Shown here one piece after another: positions 26,198 through 35,126 of a stretch of DNA of 64,000 bases. This DNA comes from Halomonas icarae. GTDB lineage: Bacteria; Pseudomonadota; Gammaproteobacteria; Pseudomonadales; Halomonadaceae. Numbering within the stretch: position 1 is the stretch's first letter; every line of letters begins with the position of its first letter. Below the pieces are notes generated by a model. It made no database searches. It had not been told where the DNA came from and worked only from the letters and a program-made list of their open reading frames with translations. The DNA lies in the NCBI RefSeq assembly GCF_009901955.1, contig NZ_WUTS01000001.1, positions 1,275,666 to 1,339,665 of the forward strand, written 5' to 3'. A program made the translations under genes and the position numbers.

Positions 26198-27886
26198 ATG
26201 TCAGATAAAGAACCGGTCACGGTCCCACGGTTCACGGGACGAGACCTCCCCCCCTTCGGGCGACTGGTCATCCAGTTTGCTCCTCCCGTTGCCATCATTG
26301 CGCTGATCCTGATGGTGCTTGGAAACCCCGATGGTGTTGCCTCGGTCATCTTCGACATGAGGACCTATGTCACGGGTGGCTTCACCTGGTTGTTTATCCT
26401 CTATTCGCTCTTTGCCGTCGCGGTATGCGGCTGGCTGGTGTTCAGCAAGGTCGGAAGTCGAGTCAGGCTGGGCGGCCCCAAGGCGAAGCCCGAATACAGT
26501 AACTTTGCCTGGTACTCGATGCTGTTCGCCTGTGGTCAGGGGATCGGCCTGATCTTCTGGTCGGTGGCCGAGCCCATCATGCTGCGTGACTCCAGCCCCG
26601 TCTTTGAGGCAATGGAAGGTAATGTGGCGGGCGGTGGTATCGTCTGGGCCTACTTCCACTGGGGCTTCACCGCCTGGGCCATGTACTGCGTCGTGGCGGT
26701 GTGTCTCGCCTATTCGCACCACAACCTGGGCAAGACCCTGACCTTCCGTGAGGCGACGGTGGATCTGCTGCCACGCTGGTCGCGTGGTGGTGCCGGCGTG
26801 GTCATCGAGTTGCTGGCAATCATGGCAACCATCCTCGGACTCTCTACCTCCTTTGCCTTTGCGGCGATGCAGTTCACCGCGGGTCTAACATCATTCACCG
26901 GAGTCTCCTCCGGGCCGACCATCTGGCTGTTTGTCATCGTGGGCCTGGGTGCCGCCGCGGCTATCTCGGCCTTCTTCGGCATCAGCAAGGGGATGCGCCT
27001 GATCAGTGAGACGAACTCGATCCTGAGTGTGGTGCTGGTGGTGGCTGCCTTCATCTTTGGGCCGACACTGTTCATCATCTCCAATATCACCCAGACCTTC
27101 GGCTCCTACTTCACGAACTTCGTTCCCATGAGTTTCTGGACCGATGCGCCGAGCACGGCCGATCCGCTGACCTCCTGGCAGCAGAGCTGGAATGGCTGGT
27201 GGACCGTCTTCATCTGGTGCTGGGTGATTGCCTTCTCCCCCTTCGTGGCCGGCTTTATCGCCAGGATCTCGCGGGGTCGCACGCTGCGTGAATTCGTTAT
27301 CGGTGTCACCATCATCCCCTCCTTTATCGTCATGCTCTGGATCGGGGTTCTCGGTTCCGCTGCGATCTATTACGACGACAAGAGTGGCCGTGGCATCTCC
27401 GATGCGGTGAATGCGGATGTCGCCAGCGGGCTGTTTGCGATGCTGGAGTCCATACCGGTGATCGGCAGCTTGCTGCTGGTGGTGGCGACGGTACTGGTGG
27501 CGACCTACTACGTGACATCCCTGGATGCTGGCACCTACGCCCTGGCGGAGTTCGTTTCCGCACCGAAGCGCGCTGGCGCCTGGTTCCGCGTGGTCCTGGT
27601 CCTCAGCATCGGTGCTGTGGCGACGGTACTGCTAACCCTGGGGGGCAGTGGGGTGGTCGATACGGTCCAGACCGGAACCATCATTGGTGCCTTCCCCTTC
27701 TCCATCGTGATCATTCTGATGATCGTGAACACCATACGGCGCCTGCGCAGTCGCGACAGGGCGACCAGAGAGCTGGAGATGGTGGTCAATGATCCTGATC
27801 CCAATGTGGAGCTCAAGATCAACGAGGAGGGAGATATCCGAACGGTGTCCGCCGGCGAAATGAAACCGGGGGCGTCGAGCTCCTGA
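26198..27886 (+). CDS. BCCT-family transporter with atypical helix 8, probably creatinine/creatine uptake
   Basis: A 562-residue betaine/choline/carnitine transporter family protein with 12 helices and hydrophilic ends. The helix-4 aromatic set is kept (WGFTAWAMY). In helix 8 the family signature of several Trp residues is altered: it reads TVFIWCWVIAFSPFVAG, whereas the BCCT at 55142-56893 has TIFYWGWWLAWAPFVG. Two Trp positions that coordinate the trimethylammonium group in betaine carriers are therefore Val and Phe. Position directly behind creatininase suggests a substrate other than betaine, with creatinine or creatine favoured. That substrate assignment is inference. Confidence 0.85.
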   Translation: MSDKEPVTVPRFTGRDLPPFGRLVIQFAPPVAIIALILMVLGNPDGVASVIFDMRTYVTGGFTWLFILYSLFAVAVCGWLVFSKVGSRVRLGGPKAKPEYSNFAWYSMLFACGQGIGLIFWSVAEPIMLRDSSPVFEAMEGNVAGGGIVWAYFHWGFTAWAMYCVVAVCLAYSHHNLGKTLTFREATVDLLPRWSRGGAGVVIELLAIMATILGLSTSFAFAAMQFTAGLTSFTGVSSGPTIWLFVIVGLGAAAAISAFFGISKGMRLISETNSILSVVLVVAAFIFGPTLFIISNITQTFGSYFTNFVPMSFWTDAPSTADPLTSWQQSWNGWWTVFIWCWVIAFSPFVAGFIARISRGRTLREFVIGVTIIPSFIVMLWIGVLGSAAIYYDDKSGRGISDAVNADVASGLFAMLESIPVIGSLLLVVATVLVATYYVTSLDAGTYALAEFVSAPKRAGAWFRVVLVLSIGAVATVLLTLGGSGVVDTVQTGTIIGAFPFSIVIILMIVNTIRRLRSRDRATRELEMVVNDPDPNVELKINEEGDIRTVSAGEMKPGASSS

Positions 27887-27953
27887 CACCCAGTTCTCTA
27901 TCATGTCTATCAATCGGCTCACTGGGCGATAGGGTGGTAGATAGCCATTAGAA

Positions 27954-28006
27954 GAAGGCAGGTAACCCGATAGCGATAAGGATAGTCTGTCGGATCACCT
28001 GCCTTC
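27954..28006. terminator. Hairpin between convergent BCCT and LysR genes
   Basis: GAAGGCAGGT (27954-27963) pairs perfectly with ACCTGCCTTC (27997-28006), enclosing a 33-nt loop with minor internal pairing. It lies between the BCCT gene on + and the LysR gene on -, where a bidirectional terminator is expected. The T-tail is weak. Confidence 0.5.
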
Positions 28007-28035
28007 GGTCATTCTGGACCGATGGATCTATACGG

Positions 28036-28899
28036 TTAGATATTGGCGATTCCCGTCCTTAGAAAGTCGAGCACGTGGCGGGACGCCACATTCAACTCCG
28101 GCTCCTTGTAGTAAAGACCGATGCAGACGCGCTCCAGATCGGGCAGTGAATCCGTGTTGACGGCATGCTTGAGGTGGTCGGGAATGACGGAGCTGGCCAT
28201 CGCGGTGATGCCAAGCCCCTCCTCCACGGCCGAGAAGATGCCCAGCAGGCTGGTGCTGGTATACATGAAGCGATAGGGGTGTGCCTGGCTCTGCAACGCC
28301 TCCTCCATGATCGAGCGATAGACACACCCCTGGGGATAGGCAATCAGCGGGAGCGGGCTATCGGCACCGCTGACCAGGTGGTCCTCCCTGAACACCCACT
28401 CGAGTTTTTCCAGGCGGTAGTCGCGAGAATCCCTGTCTTCATTCTCCTTTTCGCGCTCCATGGCCATGGCGATATCGTAGTGTCCCTTCTGATAGCGCTG
28501 GAGGATCACCTTGCTGATTTCGCAGTCGACCTCGACGATGATATTGGGATAGACCCGCGACAGCTTTCGTAGCGCCTTGGGCAGGAAGGCCAGTTCGAAA
28601 TCGTTGGGAATCCCCAGGCGTACCTTGCCCGAGATATTCTCGCCTCTTACCTTTGCAATGACCTGGTCATTGATCTCCAGTATCTGCCTGGCCGCCTTGT
28701 AGAGATACTCTCCATCTTCGGTGAGCTCCAGGCTGGAACCTCTGAGAAAAATCTTGGTGCCAAGGATCTCCTCCAATTTCTTGATTTGAAGGCTGATCGC
28801 GGGTTGTGATCGACCCAGTAGCTCGCCAGCGCTGGTAAAGCCACCGAGATCCTTGATGGTGACGAAGGTCCTCAACAGGTCGGTGGGTATATTAGTCAT
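28036..28899 (-). CDS. LysR-family transcriptional regulator beside the creatinine genes
   Basis: A 287-residue LysR regulator: an N-terminal winged helix (FTSAGELLGRSQPAISLQIKKLE, about residues 20-42) and a periplasmic-binding-protein-like effector domain from residue 90. It is transcribed divergently from the small-protein/symporter pair, and the 137-bp gap holds the symmetric stretch TTGAGTATACAA. By the usual logic of divergent LysR genes, it probably controls the symporter at 29162 and perhaps the creatinine genes. The effector cannot be read from sequence. Confidence 0.85.
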   Translation of the reverse strand: MTNIPTDLLRTFVTIKDLGGFTSAGELLGRSQPAISLQIKKLEEILGTKIFLRGSSLELTEDGEYLYKAARQILEINDQVIAKVRGENISGKVRLGIPNDFELAFLPKALRKLSRVYPNIIVEVDCEISKVILQRYQKGHYDIAMAMEREKENEDRDSRDYRLEKLEWVFREDHLVSGADSPLPLIAYPQGCVYRSIMEEALQSQAHPYRFMYTSTSLLGIFSAVEEGLGITAMASSVIPDHLKHAVNTDSLPDLERVCIGLYYKEPELNVASRHVLDFLRTGIANI

Positions 28900-29036
28900 T
28901 ATTGGCCCATTTCGATGTCTGATGTGTGTATTGAGTATACAAATTGGCGCCTTTCATGCACGGAAAATACCTTGAAGGTGCAAAAACGAAAACACCACAA
29001 CGCTGTTGCCACACCAACAACAAGAGGTATAGGCAT

Positions 29037-29159
29037 ATGGATTCCTGGGTGTTGACCACCTTCCTGATACTGACACTCTACATGCTGGTCCATGCCGGAG
29101 CCGCTTACCTGCGGAGAGAGCTGAAAAGAAAGTCCACCAATGGGTCAGCGAGGCAGTAA
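29037..29159 (+). CDS. Small single-helix partner of the sodium:solute symporter
   Basis: A 40-residue protein: one hydrophobic helix (about residues 3-24), then a basic tail (RRELKRKS). The ATG at 29037 follows AAGAGGT, and the stop is 2 bases before the ATG of the symporter, so the two are translationally linked. Small membrane proteins directly upstream of SSS-family transporters recur in bacteria. A second pair occurs at 47370-47501. The role in transporter stability or activity is inferred. Confidence 0.75.
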   Translation: MDSWVLTTFLILTLYMLVHAGAAYLRRELKRKSTNGSARQ

Positions 29160-29161
29160 TC

Positions 29162-30622
29162 ATGGATTCCTACAAGCTGTTCAACTGGGGGCTTCTGTTC
29201 CTCACCTTCGGCCTGATGATCTATCTGGGCTTCCTCTCCTCCAGAATGATGAAGAAGGGCGATGAAGGAGGCTTTCTCGTTGCTGGACGTTCGCTGGGGG
29301 CCTTCGTCGGCGCCAGTACCATCGTTGCCACTGGCTTCAGTGGCTGGGGCTTCATGGGCTCACCGGGCGTTACCTACCAGTTTGGTGCCATCGAGGTGCT
29401 GGGCAACTTCTTCTTCGCCCCGGCGATGATGATCGCCGTACTCTATTTTGCAAGCTTCCTGCAGCGCAAGGCCATCGACATGGGCAGCAACACCATTCCC
29501 GAGTATATCGCCCAGATTCATGGCGGCGGTACCATGGGCCGACTCGTGCAGGGGGTCGCGGCGCTTATTACCATCCTGCTGCTGCTGGTGTTCCTGACCA
29601 GCCAGATCAAGGCCGTTGGCCTGCTGGGAGCCAGCTGGCTGGGCATCGAGCTGACCCAGAGCGCCCTGCTGATGGTCGGCGTCATCATCCTCTACACCAT
29701 GCTGGGCGGACTCGCCGCGGTGGCCTGGACCGATACCGTGATGGTCTGCGGCATGTCGGTCGCCGCCGTCATCATCATGATACAGATCTTCACCTCGATT
29801 GATCTGGGCACCTGGGAGGCGTCGCTCAATGCGATCGACCCGGAGCTTCTGAATCCTAGCACCGGGGCCCATTATGGCGACAGCCCGGCGACGGTGTTCC
29901 TGGTGCTGCCCTATGCCTTCCTGTTTGCCGCGGTTCTGCCGTTCATGGCGATACGCTTCCTGGCCTTCAAGCCGGAGGTCAAGCTGCACAAGGCGGGCGT
30001 CTATGTGGCGATCATCGGGGCCCTGCTGAGCCTGGTGCCGCTCGTGGGTCTTTATATGAGGGCGCAGATGCCGGAACTGGCCGATCCTGACAATGCCATG
30101 CCGGCCTATCTCGAACACTTCATGCATCCGGCACTTCAGGGCTTTATCACCCTGTTTATCCTGTTCGCCATGAAGTCCACCGCGAACTCGCTGCTGCATA
30201 CCGTGGCCTCGGCGACCTCCCATGACCTGCGGCTTGCCCTGTTCAAGGACCTTGTCCATAGCCAGCGGCTGGTGCTGTGGGTCAATCGCCTGGCCGTCGT
30301 GGCTCTCGGTGTCGTCGCCCTGCTGATGATGCTCTACGCGCCGCCCTTCATGCTCTCCTGGCTGGGGATCCTCGGTACCGGCACGCTGCTGGCCAGCATG
30401 ATCGGTCCGGTGTTTATCTCCACCTTCTGGCAGGGCTCTGCCTGGGGCGCACTGGTCGCCATGCTGGCTGGCTTCGGTACCAGCGGCTACATGATGCTGT
30501 TCGCCGATGTGGGTTGGCTGATCGGGCCGCTGACAGGCTGCGTGGTCTCCTCGATCTGCTACGTTGGTGTGTCGCTGGTAACGCCCCGCATCCGGCTGAG
30601 TGGTTCGGCGGCTCGCATCTAA
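29162..30622 (+). CDS. Sodium:solute symporter (SSS family)
   Basis: A 486-residue membrane protein with about 13 hydrophobic helices and SSS-family motifs: GGFLVAGRSLG early, GFSGWGFMGSPG in the second helix, and YTMLGGLAAVAWTD, the sodium-symporter signature region. It imports an organic solute with Na+. It is coupled to the 40-residue small protein upstream and followed by a strong terminator. Lying between creatinine genes and glyA-sox, it is a second candidate for uptake of creatinine, creatine or sarcosine. The substrate cannot be read from sequence. Confidence 0.88.
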   Translation: MDSYKLFNWGLLFLTFGLMIYLGFLSSRMMKKGDEGGFLVAGRSLGAFVGASTIVATGFSGWGFMGSPGVTYQFGAIEVLGNFFFAPAMMIAVLYFASFLQRKAIDMGSNTIPEYIAQIHGGGTMGRLVQGVAALITILLLLVFLTSQIKAVGLLGASWLGIELTQSALLMVGVIILYTMLGGLAAVAWTDTVMVCGMSVAAVIIMIQIFTSIDLGTWEASLNAIDPELLNPSTGAHYGDSPATVFLVLPYAFLFAAVLPFMAIRFLAFKPEVKLHKAGVYVAIIGALLSLVPLVGLYMRAQMPELADPDNAMPAYLEHFMHPALQGFITLFILFAMKSTANSLLHTVASATSHDLRLALFKDLVHSQRLVLWVNRLAVVALGVVALLMMLYAPPFMLSWLGILGTGTLLASMIGPVFISTFWQGSAWGALVAMLAGFGTSGYMMLFADVGWLIGPLTGCVVSSICYVGVSLVTPRIRLSGSAARI

Positions 30623-30643
30623 GCTTGTTTGTCCCATGCCATG

Positions 30644-30690
30644 GCGGCGCCCGCAGACTCTGCGGGCGCCGCTGTTTGTGGTGTATTTGT
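30644..30690 (+). terminator. Strong rho-independent terminator after the symporter
   Basis: A 12-bp perfect GC-rich stem (GCGGCGCCCGCA 30644-30655, TGCGGGCGCCGC 30661-30672) with loop GACTC is followed by a T-rich stretch. Confidence 0.85.
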
Positions 30691-30808
30691 GATTTAGATG
30701 CGGGTAGGGCTGCCTGGATGATTACCTCGTGATCTTGCGGGGTAGAGTGGAGCCTGGGCCTTGATCATCCTGGCGGCTTGTTTCGCCACCCATATCTGGA
30801 CATAGCTA

Positions 30809-31846
30809 ATGAGCACACACCTGGCAGACGAGCCCCTCACCATCGGCTTCGTCCTGCTGAACCGTTTCACCCTGATGCCCTTCGCCGCCTTCGTCGACTG
30901 CCTTCGCCTGGCCGCCGACGAGGGCGACCGTAGTCGGCAGCTGCGCTGTCGCTGGACCTTCATGGCCAGCAACAGCGAGGCGGTGCTCTCCAGCAGCGGT
31001 GCGGCCATTTCGCCCTGTGAGCCTTTCAGCAACCCGAGAGGGTTCGACTATATCGTGGTCGTGGGGGGCGTTCAGGCGGAGGGCGACCGGCAGGATAGTG
31101 CTGCCCTGGCCTACCTGCGTGAGGCGGCCGGTGCCGGGGTTCCACTGGTGGGGCTGTGTACCGGGGTGTTTGCGCTGATCCAGGCCGGTCTCATGAAGGG
31201 GCGGCGCTGCTGCGTCAGCTGGTATCACCACCGTGACCTGGTCCAGCGCTTTCCGGCCATCGAGCCGGTGGCCGACCGACTGTTCATCGATGACGGAGAC
31301 CGGCTTACCTGTGCCGGCGGTGCGGCGGCAGCCGACCTGGCGGCCTATCTGATCGAGCGTCACCAGGGCAAGGCCTGGGCCATGAAGAGCCTGAATATCA
31401 TGCTCCTCGACGAGGCGCGAGCCGGTACCCACCCTCAGCCTCAGCCGGTGGTGTTCGGCAAGATCGAGGATCGCCTGGTTCGCCGCGCCATTGCGGTGCT
31501 CGAGCAGCACCTGGGGGAAGCGCTGTCGATGGAGGCGCTGGCCGAGCGTGTGGGCACCTCGCGCCGTAATCTGGAGCGGCGGTTTCGCGATTCGCTTGGC
31601 GTCAGTCCGCTCAAGTTCTCCCGGGACCTGCGTCTGCGTTACGGCCTCTGGCTGCTGCACTACACCGGCAAGAGCGTCACCGAGATCGGCGAGCGCTGCG
31701 GCTTTGCCGATACCGCCCACTTCTCGCGCCACTTCCGCAAGGCCTTCGATGCGACGCCGTCGGAGATGCGCAAACGTGCCGGTGAGCCGGGTAGTGACCG
31801 GGTCGACCCCTTCTTTCTGCATATCGACGGCCGGCCTGTGCCTTGA
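30809..31846 (+). CDS. GlxA/GbdR-type AraC-family regulator upstream of glyA-sox
   Basis: A 345-residue protein with a DJ-1/PfpI-like N-terminal domain (GLCTGVFALIQAGL around residue 115; CAGGAAAADLAAY near residue 170) and two AraC helix-turn-helix motifs (MEALAERVGTSRRNLERRF and IGERCGFADTAHFSRHF). It is more distant from the two other such regulators in the window. By position it is the best candidate regulator of the glyA-soxBDAG group that starts 285 bp downstream, analogous to SouR or GbdR. The effector (sarcosine, glycine betaine or dimethylglycine) is inference. Confidence 0.83.
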   Translation: MSTHLADEPLTIGFVLLNRFTLMPFAAFVDCLRLAADEGDRSRQLRCRWTFMASNSEAVLSSSGAAISPCEPFSNPRGFDYIVVVGGVQAEGDRQDSAALAYLREAAGAGVPLVGLCTGVFALIQAGLMKGRRCCVSWYHHRDLVQRFPAIEPVADRLFIDDGDRLTCAGGAAAADLAAYLIERHQGKAWAMKSLNIMLLDEARAGTHPQPQPVVFGKIEDRLVRRAIAVLEQHLGEALSMEALAERVGTSRRNLERRFRDSLGVSPLKFSRDLRLRYGLWLLHYTGKSVTEIGERCGFADTAHFSRHFRKAFDATPSEMRKRAGEPGSDRVDPFFLHIDGRPVP

Positions 31847-32131
31847 GCCCTCGGCCACCCTTCAGGTTTTTCGCCCCCTCACGCTTTCAGTAAGCGCACC
31901 GCAGCCTGCTGTTTCCCCGTTGCTCGAGTGGTGGCCAGCTCCCTCGGCGTACAGGAATCCTGTCGCATCTGTTCAATCCCTCCCCGTCGCGGTCGTCTTT
32001 AATCGAGTGGTATGCCAGACGCGCAGCGTGGTGGTTATCCACGCATAAGGATTTCAAATTTTTCCTTCTGATGGGTAGGCGATAGATTCGAGGTACACCC
32101 TGCCCGACATCGATAACAACAGGAGCCAGTC
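31847..32131 (+). promoter_or_regulatory. Leader/promoter region of glyA-soxBDAG
   Basis: A 285-bp non-coding gap. It holds an inverted repeat GCGTGG/CCACGC at 32026-32031 and 32039-32044, a possible operator. A clear ribosome site AGGAG lies 7 bases before glyA. I looked for a tandem glycine riboswitch and saw none of its conserved purine-rich aptamer features. Confidence 0.4.
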
Positions 32132-33451
32132 ATGAACCAGGTAGGTCTCGCCAACTTCGACTCCCAGATCGCCGCCGCCATCGCCGACGAGGTGGCCCGC
32201 CAGGAGGCTCATGTCGAACTGATCGCCTCCGAAAACTATGCCAGCCGTGCGGTAATGGAAGCCCAGGGCACCCAGCTGACCAACAAGTATGCCGAAGGCT
32301 ATCCCGGCAAGCGTTACTACGGCGGCTGCGAGCACGTTGATGTGGTCGAGCAGCTGGCCATCGACCGCGCCTGTGACCTGTTCGGCGCCGACTACGCCAA
32401 CGTTCAGCCGCACTCTGGCGCTCAGGCCAATGCTGCGGCGTTCATGGCGATGGTCAAGCCGGGCGACACCATCCTCGGCATGAGCCTGGCCCACGGTGGC
32501 CACCTGACCCACGGCGCCGCGCCGAACTTCTCGGGCAAGCACTACCATGCCGTGCAGTATGGCCTGAATCCGGAGACCGGCGAGATCGACTATGAGGAGG
32601 TCGAGCGTCTGGCACGCAGCCACAAGCCCAAGCTGATCATCGCCGGCTTTTCCGCCTATGCGCGTGTCGTCGACTGGCGCCGCTTCCGCGCCATCGCTGA
32701 TGAGGTGGGCGCCTGGTTCATGGTCGACATGGCCCACGTGGCCGGCCTGATTGCCGCGGGTCATTATCCGAGCCCGGTTCCCCACGCCCATGTGGTCACC
32801 ACCACCACTCACAAGACCCTGCGCGGCCCGCGCGGTGGCCTGATCCTCTCCGCCACCGGCGATGCGGACCTCTACAAGAAGCTCAACGGTGCGGTCTTCC
32901 CGGGCCAGCAGGGCGGCCCGTTGATGCATGTCATCGCTGCCAAGGCGGTGGCCTTCAAGGAGGCCATGAGCCAGGAGTTCGTGCAGTACCAGCAGCGCGT
33001 CATCGACAACGCCCGCGCCATGGCCGGCGTGTTCCTGGAGCGTGGCTATGATGTCGTCTCCGGCGGTACCGATGACCACCTCTTCCTGGTCTCGCTGATC
33101 AAGCAGGGCGTCACCGGCAAGGACGCCGATGCGGCACTCGGCCGTGCCCATATCACCGTCAACAAGAACGCCGTGCCCAACGATCCCCAGAGTCCCTTCG
33201 TTACCTCCGGCCTGCGCATCGGCACCCCGGCGGTGACCAGCCGTGGCTTCGACGAGACCGAGTGCGCCGAGCTGGCCGGCTGGATCTGCGACATCCTCGA
33301 CGTGCTGGCCGACCAGGAGTCGACGGAGTCCGTGGAGGCGCAGGTGCGCGAAAAGGTGGCCAAGCTCTGTGGACGTCACCCGGTCTATGGCGACTCTGCC
33401 GCCACCGGTCACCAGACCCCCGCCCAGGCCGATGCCGCGTCAGCGGTCTGA
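32132..33451 (+). CDS. glyA: Serine hydroxymethyltransferase
   Basis: A 439-residue PLP enzyme, about 20 residues longer than E. coli GlyA because of a C-terminal extension. Motifs include [20 protein letters not shown] and the PLP-lysine site [15 protein letters not shown]. It interconverts glycine + 5,10-methylene-THF and serine + THF. Placed directly before soxBDAG, it uses both products of sarcosine oxidation (glycine and methylene-THF) to make serine for SdaA downstream. This is probably a catabolic copy, with another glyA expected elsewhere. Confidence 0.95.
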   Translation: MNQVGLANFDSQIAAAIADEVARQEAHVELIASENYASRAVMEAQGTQLTNKYAEGYPGKRYYGGCEHVDVVEQLAIDRACDLFGADYANVQPHSGAQANAAAFMAMVKPGDTILGMSLAHGGHLTHGAAPNFSGKHYHAVQYGLNPETGEIDYEEVERLARSHKPKLIIAGFSAYARVVDWRRFRAIADEVGAWFMVDMAHVAGLIAAGHYPSPVPHAHVVTTTTHKTLRGPRGGLILSATGDADLYKKLNGAVFPGQQGGPLMHVIAAKAVAFKEAMSQEFVQYQQRVIDNARAMAGVFLERGYDVVSGGTDDHLFLVSLIKQGVTGKDADAALGRAHITVNKNAVPNDPQSPFVTSGLRIGTPAVTSRGFDETECAELAGWICDILDVLADQESTESVEAQVREKVAKLCGRHPVYGDSAATGHQTPAQADAASAV

Positions 33452-33489
33452 TCGCCTTAACGAATCAGAAGCGGATTCAGGAGAGAGAC

Positions 33490-34740
33490 ATGCAACGCTA
33501 TTCAGGCTTCGGGCTGGCCAAGCACGCGCTCAGCCACCACGAGAACTGGCAGCGCCAGTGGCGCAACCCGACCCCCAAGAAAAAGTACGACGTCATCGTC
33601 GTCGGTGGCGGCGGCCATGGCCTGGCCACCGCCTACTACCTGGCCAAGAACCACGGTATCACCAACGTGGCAGTGCTGGAGAAGGGCTGGCTGGGGGGTG
33701 GTAATACCGCGCGTAATACCACCATCGTTCGCTCCAACTATCTGTGGGACGAGGCGGCACGTCTCTATGACCACTCGCTGGATCTGTGGAAGGGGCTGTC
33801 CCAGGACCTCAACTACAACGTGATGTTCTCCCAGCGTGGCGTGATGAACCTGGGACATACCCTACAGGACATGCGCGATATCCAGCGCCGGGTGCATGCC
33901 AACCGGCTGAACGGCGTCGACAGTGAGGTGATCACCCCCGACCAGATCAAGGAGATCGTGCCGGTCATCGACACCTCCAAGCGCGCCCGCTATCCGATCC
34001 TCGGCGCCTCCTGGCAGAAGAGCGCCGGCGTCGCTCGCCACGATGCGGTGGCCTGGGGCTACGCCCGGGCGGCGGATGCCCTGGGGGTGGATATCCTGCA
34101 GAACACCGAGGTCACGGGCTTCAAGATTCGCGATGGTCAGGTGTATGGCGTGCACACCAATCGCGGCGATATCGAATCCAAGACCATCGGCTGCGTCACG
34201 GCGGGCAACTCCGGCGTGGTGGCCAAGATGGCCGGCCTCACACTGCCGCTGGAATCCCATCCGCTGCAGGCGCTGGTCTCCGAGCCGCTCAAGCCGGTGC
34301 TCGACACCGTGGTGATGTCCAATCATGTGCATGGCTATATCAGCCAGTCCGACAAGGGTGACCTGGTCATCGGCGCCGGTATCAACGGCTACCTTGGCTA
34401 CGGCCAGCGCGGCAGTTACACCACCGTGGAGCACACCCTGCAGGCCATCGTCGAGATGTTCCCGATCTTCTCGCGGGTGCGCATGAACCGTCAGTGGGGC
34501 GGCATCGTCGACACCTGTGCGGATGCCTGTCCGATCCTCTCCAAGACCAAGGTCAAGGGGCTGTTCTTCAACTGCGGCTGGGGCACCGGCGGCTTCAAGG
34601 CCACTCCGGGTTCCGGTCATGTCTTTGCGGCGAGCCTTGCCAAGGGCGAGATGCATCCCATCGCTGCGCCGTTCTCGATCGACCGCTTCAACACCGGTGC
34701 CCTGATCGATGAACATGGCGCCGCCGGCGTCGCGCACTAA
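33490..34740 (+). CDS. soxB: Sarcosine oxidase beta subunit
   Basis: A 416-residue flavoprotein subunit, the standard length for the heterotetrameric enzyme. The FAD-binding Rossmann motif [18 protein letters not shown] is at about residues 36-53, and a C-terminal [18 protein letters not shown] segment follows. The subunit holds FAD and covalently bound FMN and is where sarcosine is demethylated to glycine, yielding H2O2. The start at 33490 follows GGAGAGAG; longer in-frame reading would overlap glyA. It lies 38 bp after glyA and 11 bp before soxD. Confidence 0.95.
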   Translation: MQRYSGFGLAKHALSHHENWQRQWRNPTPKKKYDVIVVGGGGHGLATAYYLAKNHGITNVAVLEKGWLGGGNTARNTTIVRSNYLWDEAARLYDHSLDLWKGLSQDLNYNVMFSQRGVMNLGHTLQDMRDIQRRVHANRLNGVDSEVITPDQIKEIVPVIDTSKRARYPILGASWQKSAGVARHDAVAWGYARAADALGVDILQNTEVTGFKIRDGQVYGVHTNRGDIESKTIGCVTAGNSGVVAKMAGLTLPLESHPLQALVSEPLKPVLDTVVMSNHVHGYISQSDKGDLVIGAGINGYLGYGQRGSYTTVEHTLQAIVEMFPIFSRVRMNRQWGGIVDTCADACPILSKTKVKGLFFNCGWGTGGFKATPGSGHVFAASLAKGEMHPIAAPFSIDRFNTGALIDEHGAAGVAH

Positions 34741-34751
34741 GGAGAAATACG

Positions 34752-35126
34752 ATGTTCTATATCCATTGCCCTTATTGCGACGAATACCGCGATGAAGAGG
34801 AGTTCCACCCCAAGGGCCAGGCGCATATCGCCCGTCCCGAGGACCCCGAGTCCTGCACCGATGATCAGTGGGGTGCTTACCTGTTCTTCCGTGACAACCC
34901 GCGCGGCATCCACCATGAGCTGTGGGTGCACGCGATCGGCTGCCGCAAGTTCTTCAACATCACACGTAATTCGGCGAGCTACGAGATCCTCGAGACCTAT
35001 CGAATGGGTGAGCAGCCTCGCTTCAGCGCCGAGCATCCCGAGGGGAAGTCCGTCGAAACAGTGGCGGCCGAAAAGGTTGCCGCCGAGGCGGGAATGGTCG
35101 CAGGTCAGGAAGGAGTCAAGGCATGA
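34752..35126 (+). CDS. soxD: Sarcosine oxidase delta subunit (zinc-binding)
   Basis: A 124-residue subunit. The zinc site is visible as Cys6 and Cys9 (HCPYC) with His60 and Cys64 (VHAIGC), agreeing with the family. It has a structural role in the alpha-beta-gamma-delta tetramer. Length is slightly above the usual 90-100 residues because of an Ala/Glu/Val-rich C-terminal tail. The stop overlaps the soxA start by 4 bases. Confidence 0.94.
   Translation: MFYIHCPYCDEYRDEEEFHPKGQAHIARPEDPESCTDDQWGAYLFFRDNPRGIHHELWVHAIGCRKFFNITRNSASYEILETYRMGEQPRFSAEHPEGKSVETVAAEKVAAEAGMVAGQEGVKA

Noticed and set aside
31847..32131. Possible glycine riboswitch before glyA
   Set aside because: The gap lacks the conserved tandem aptamer core, and control by the adjacent AraC-type regulator is simpler.
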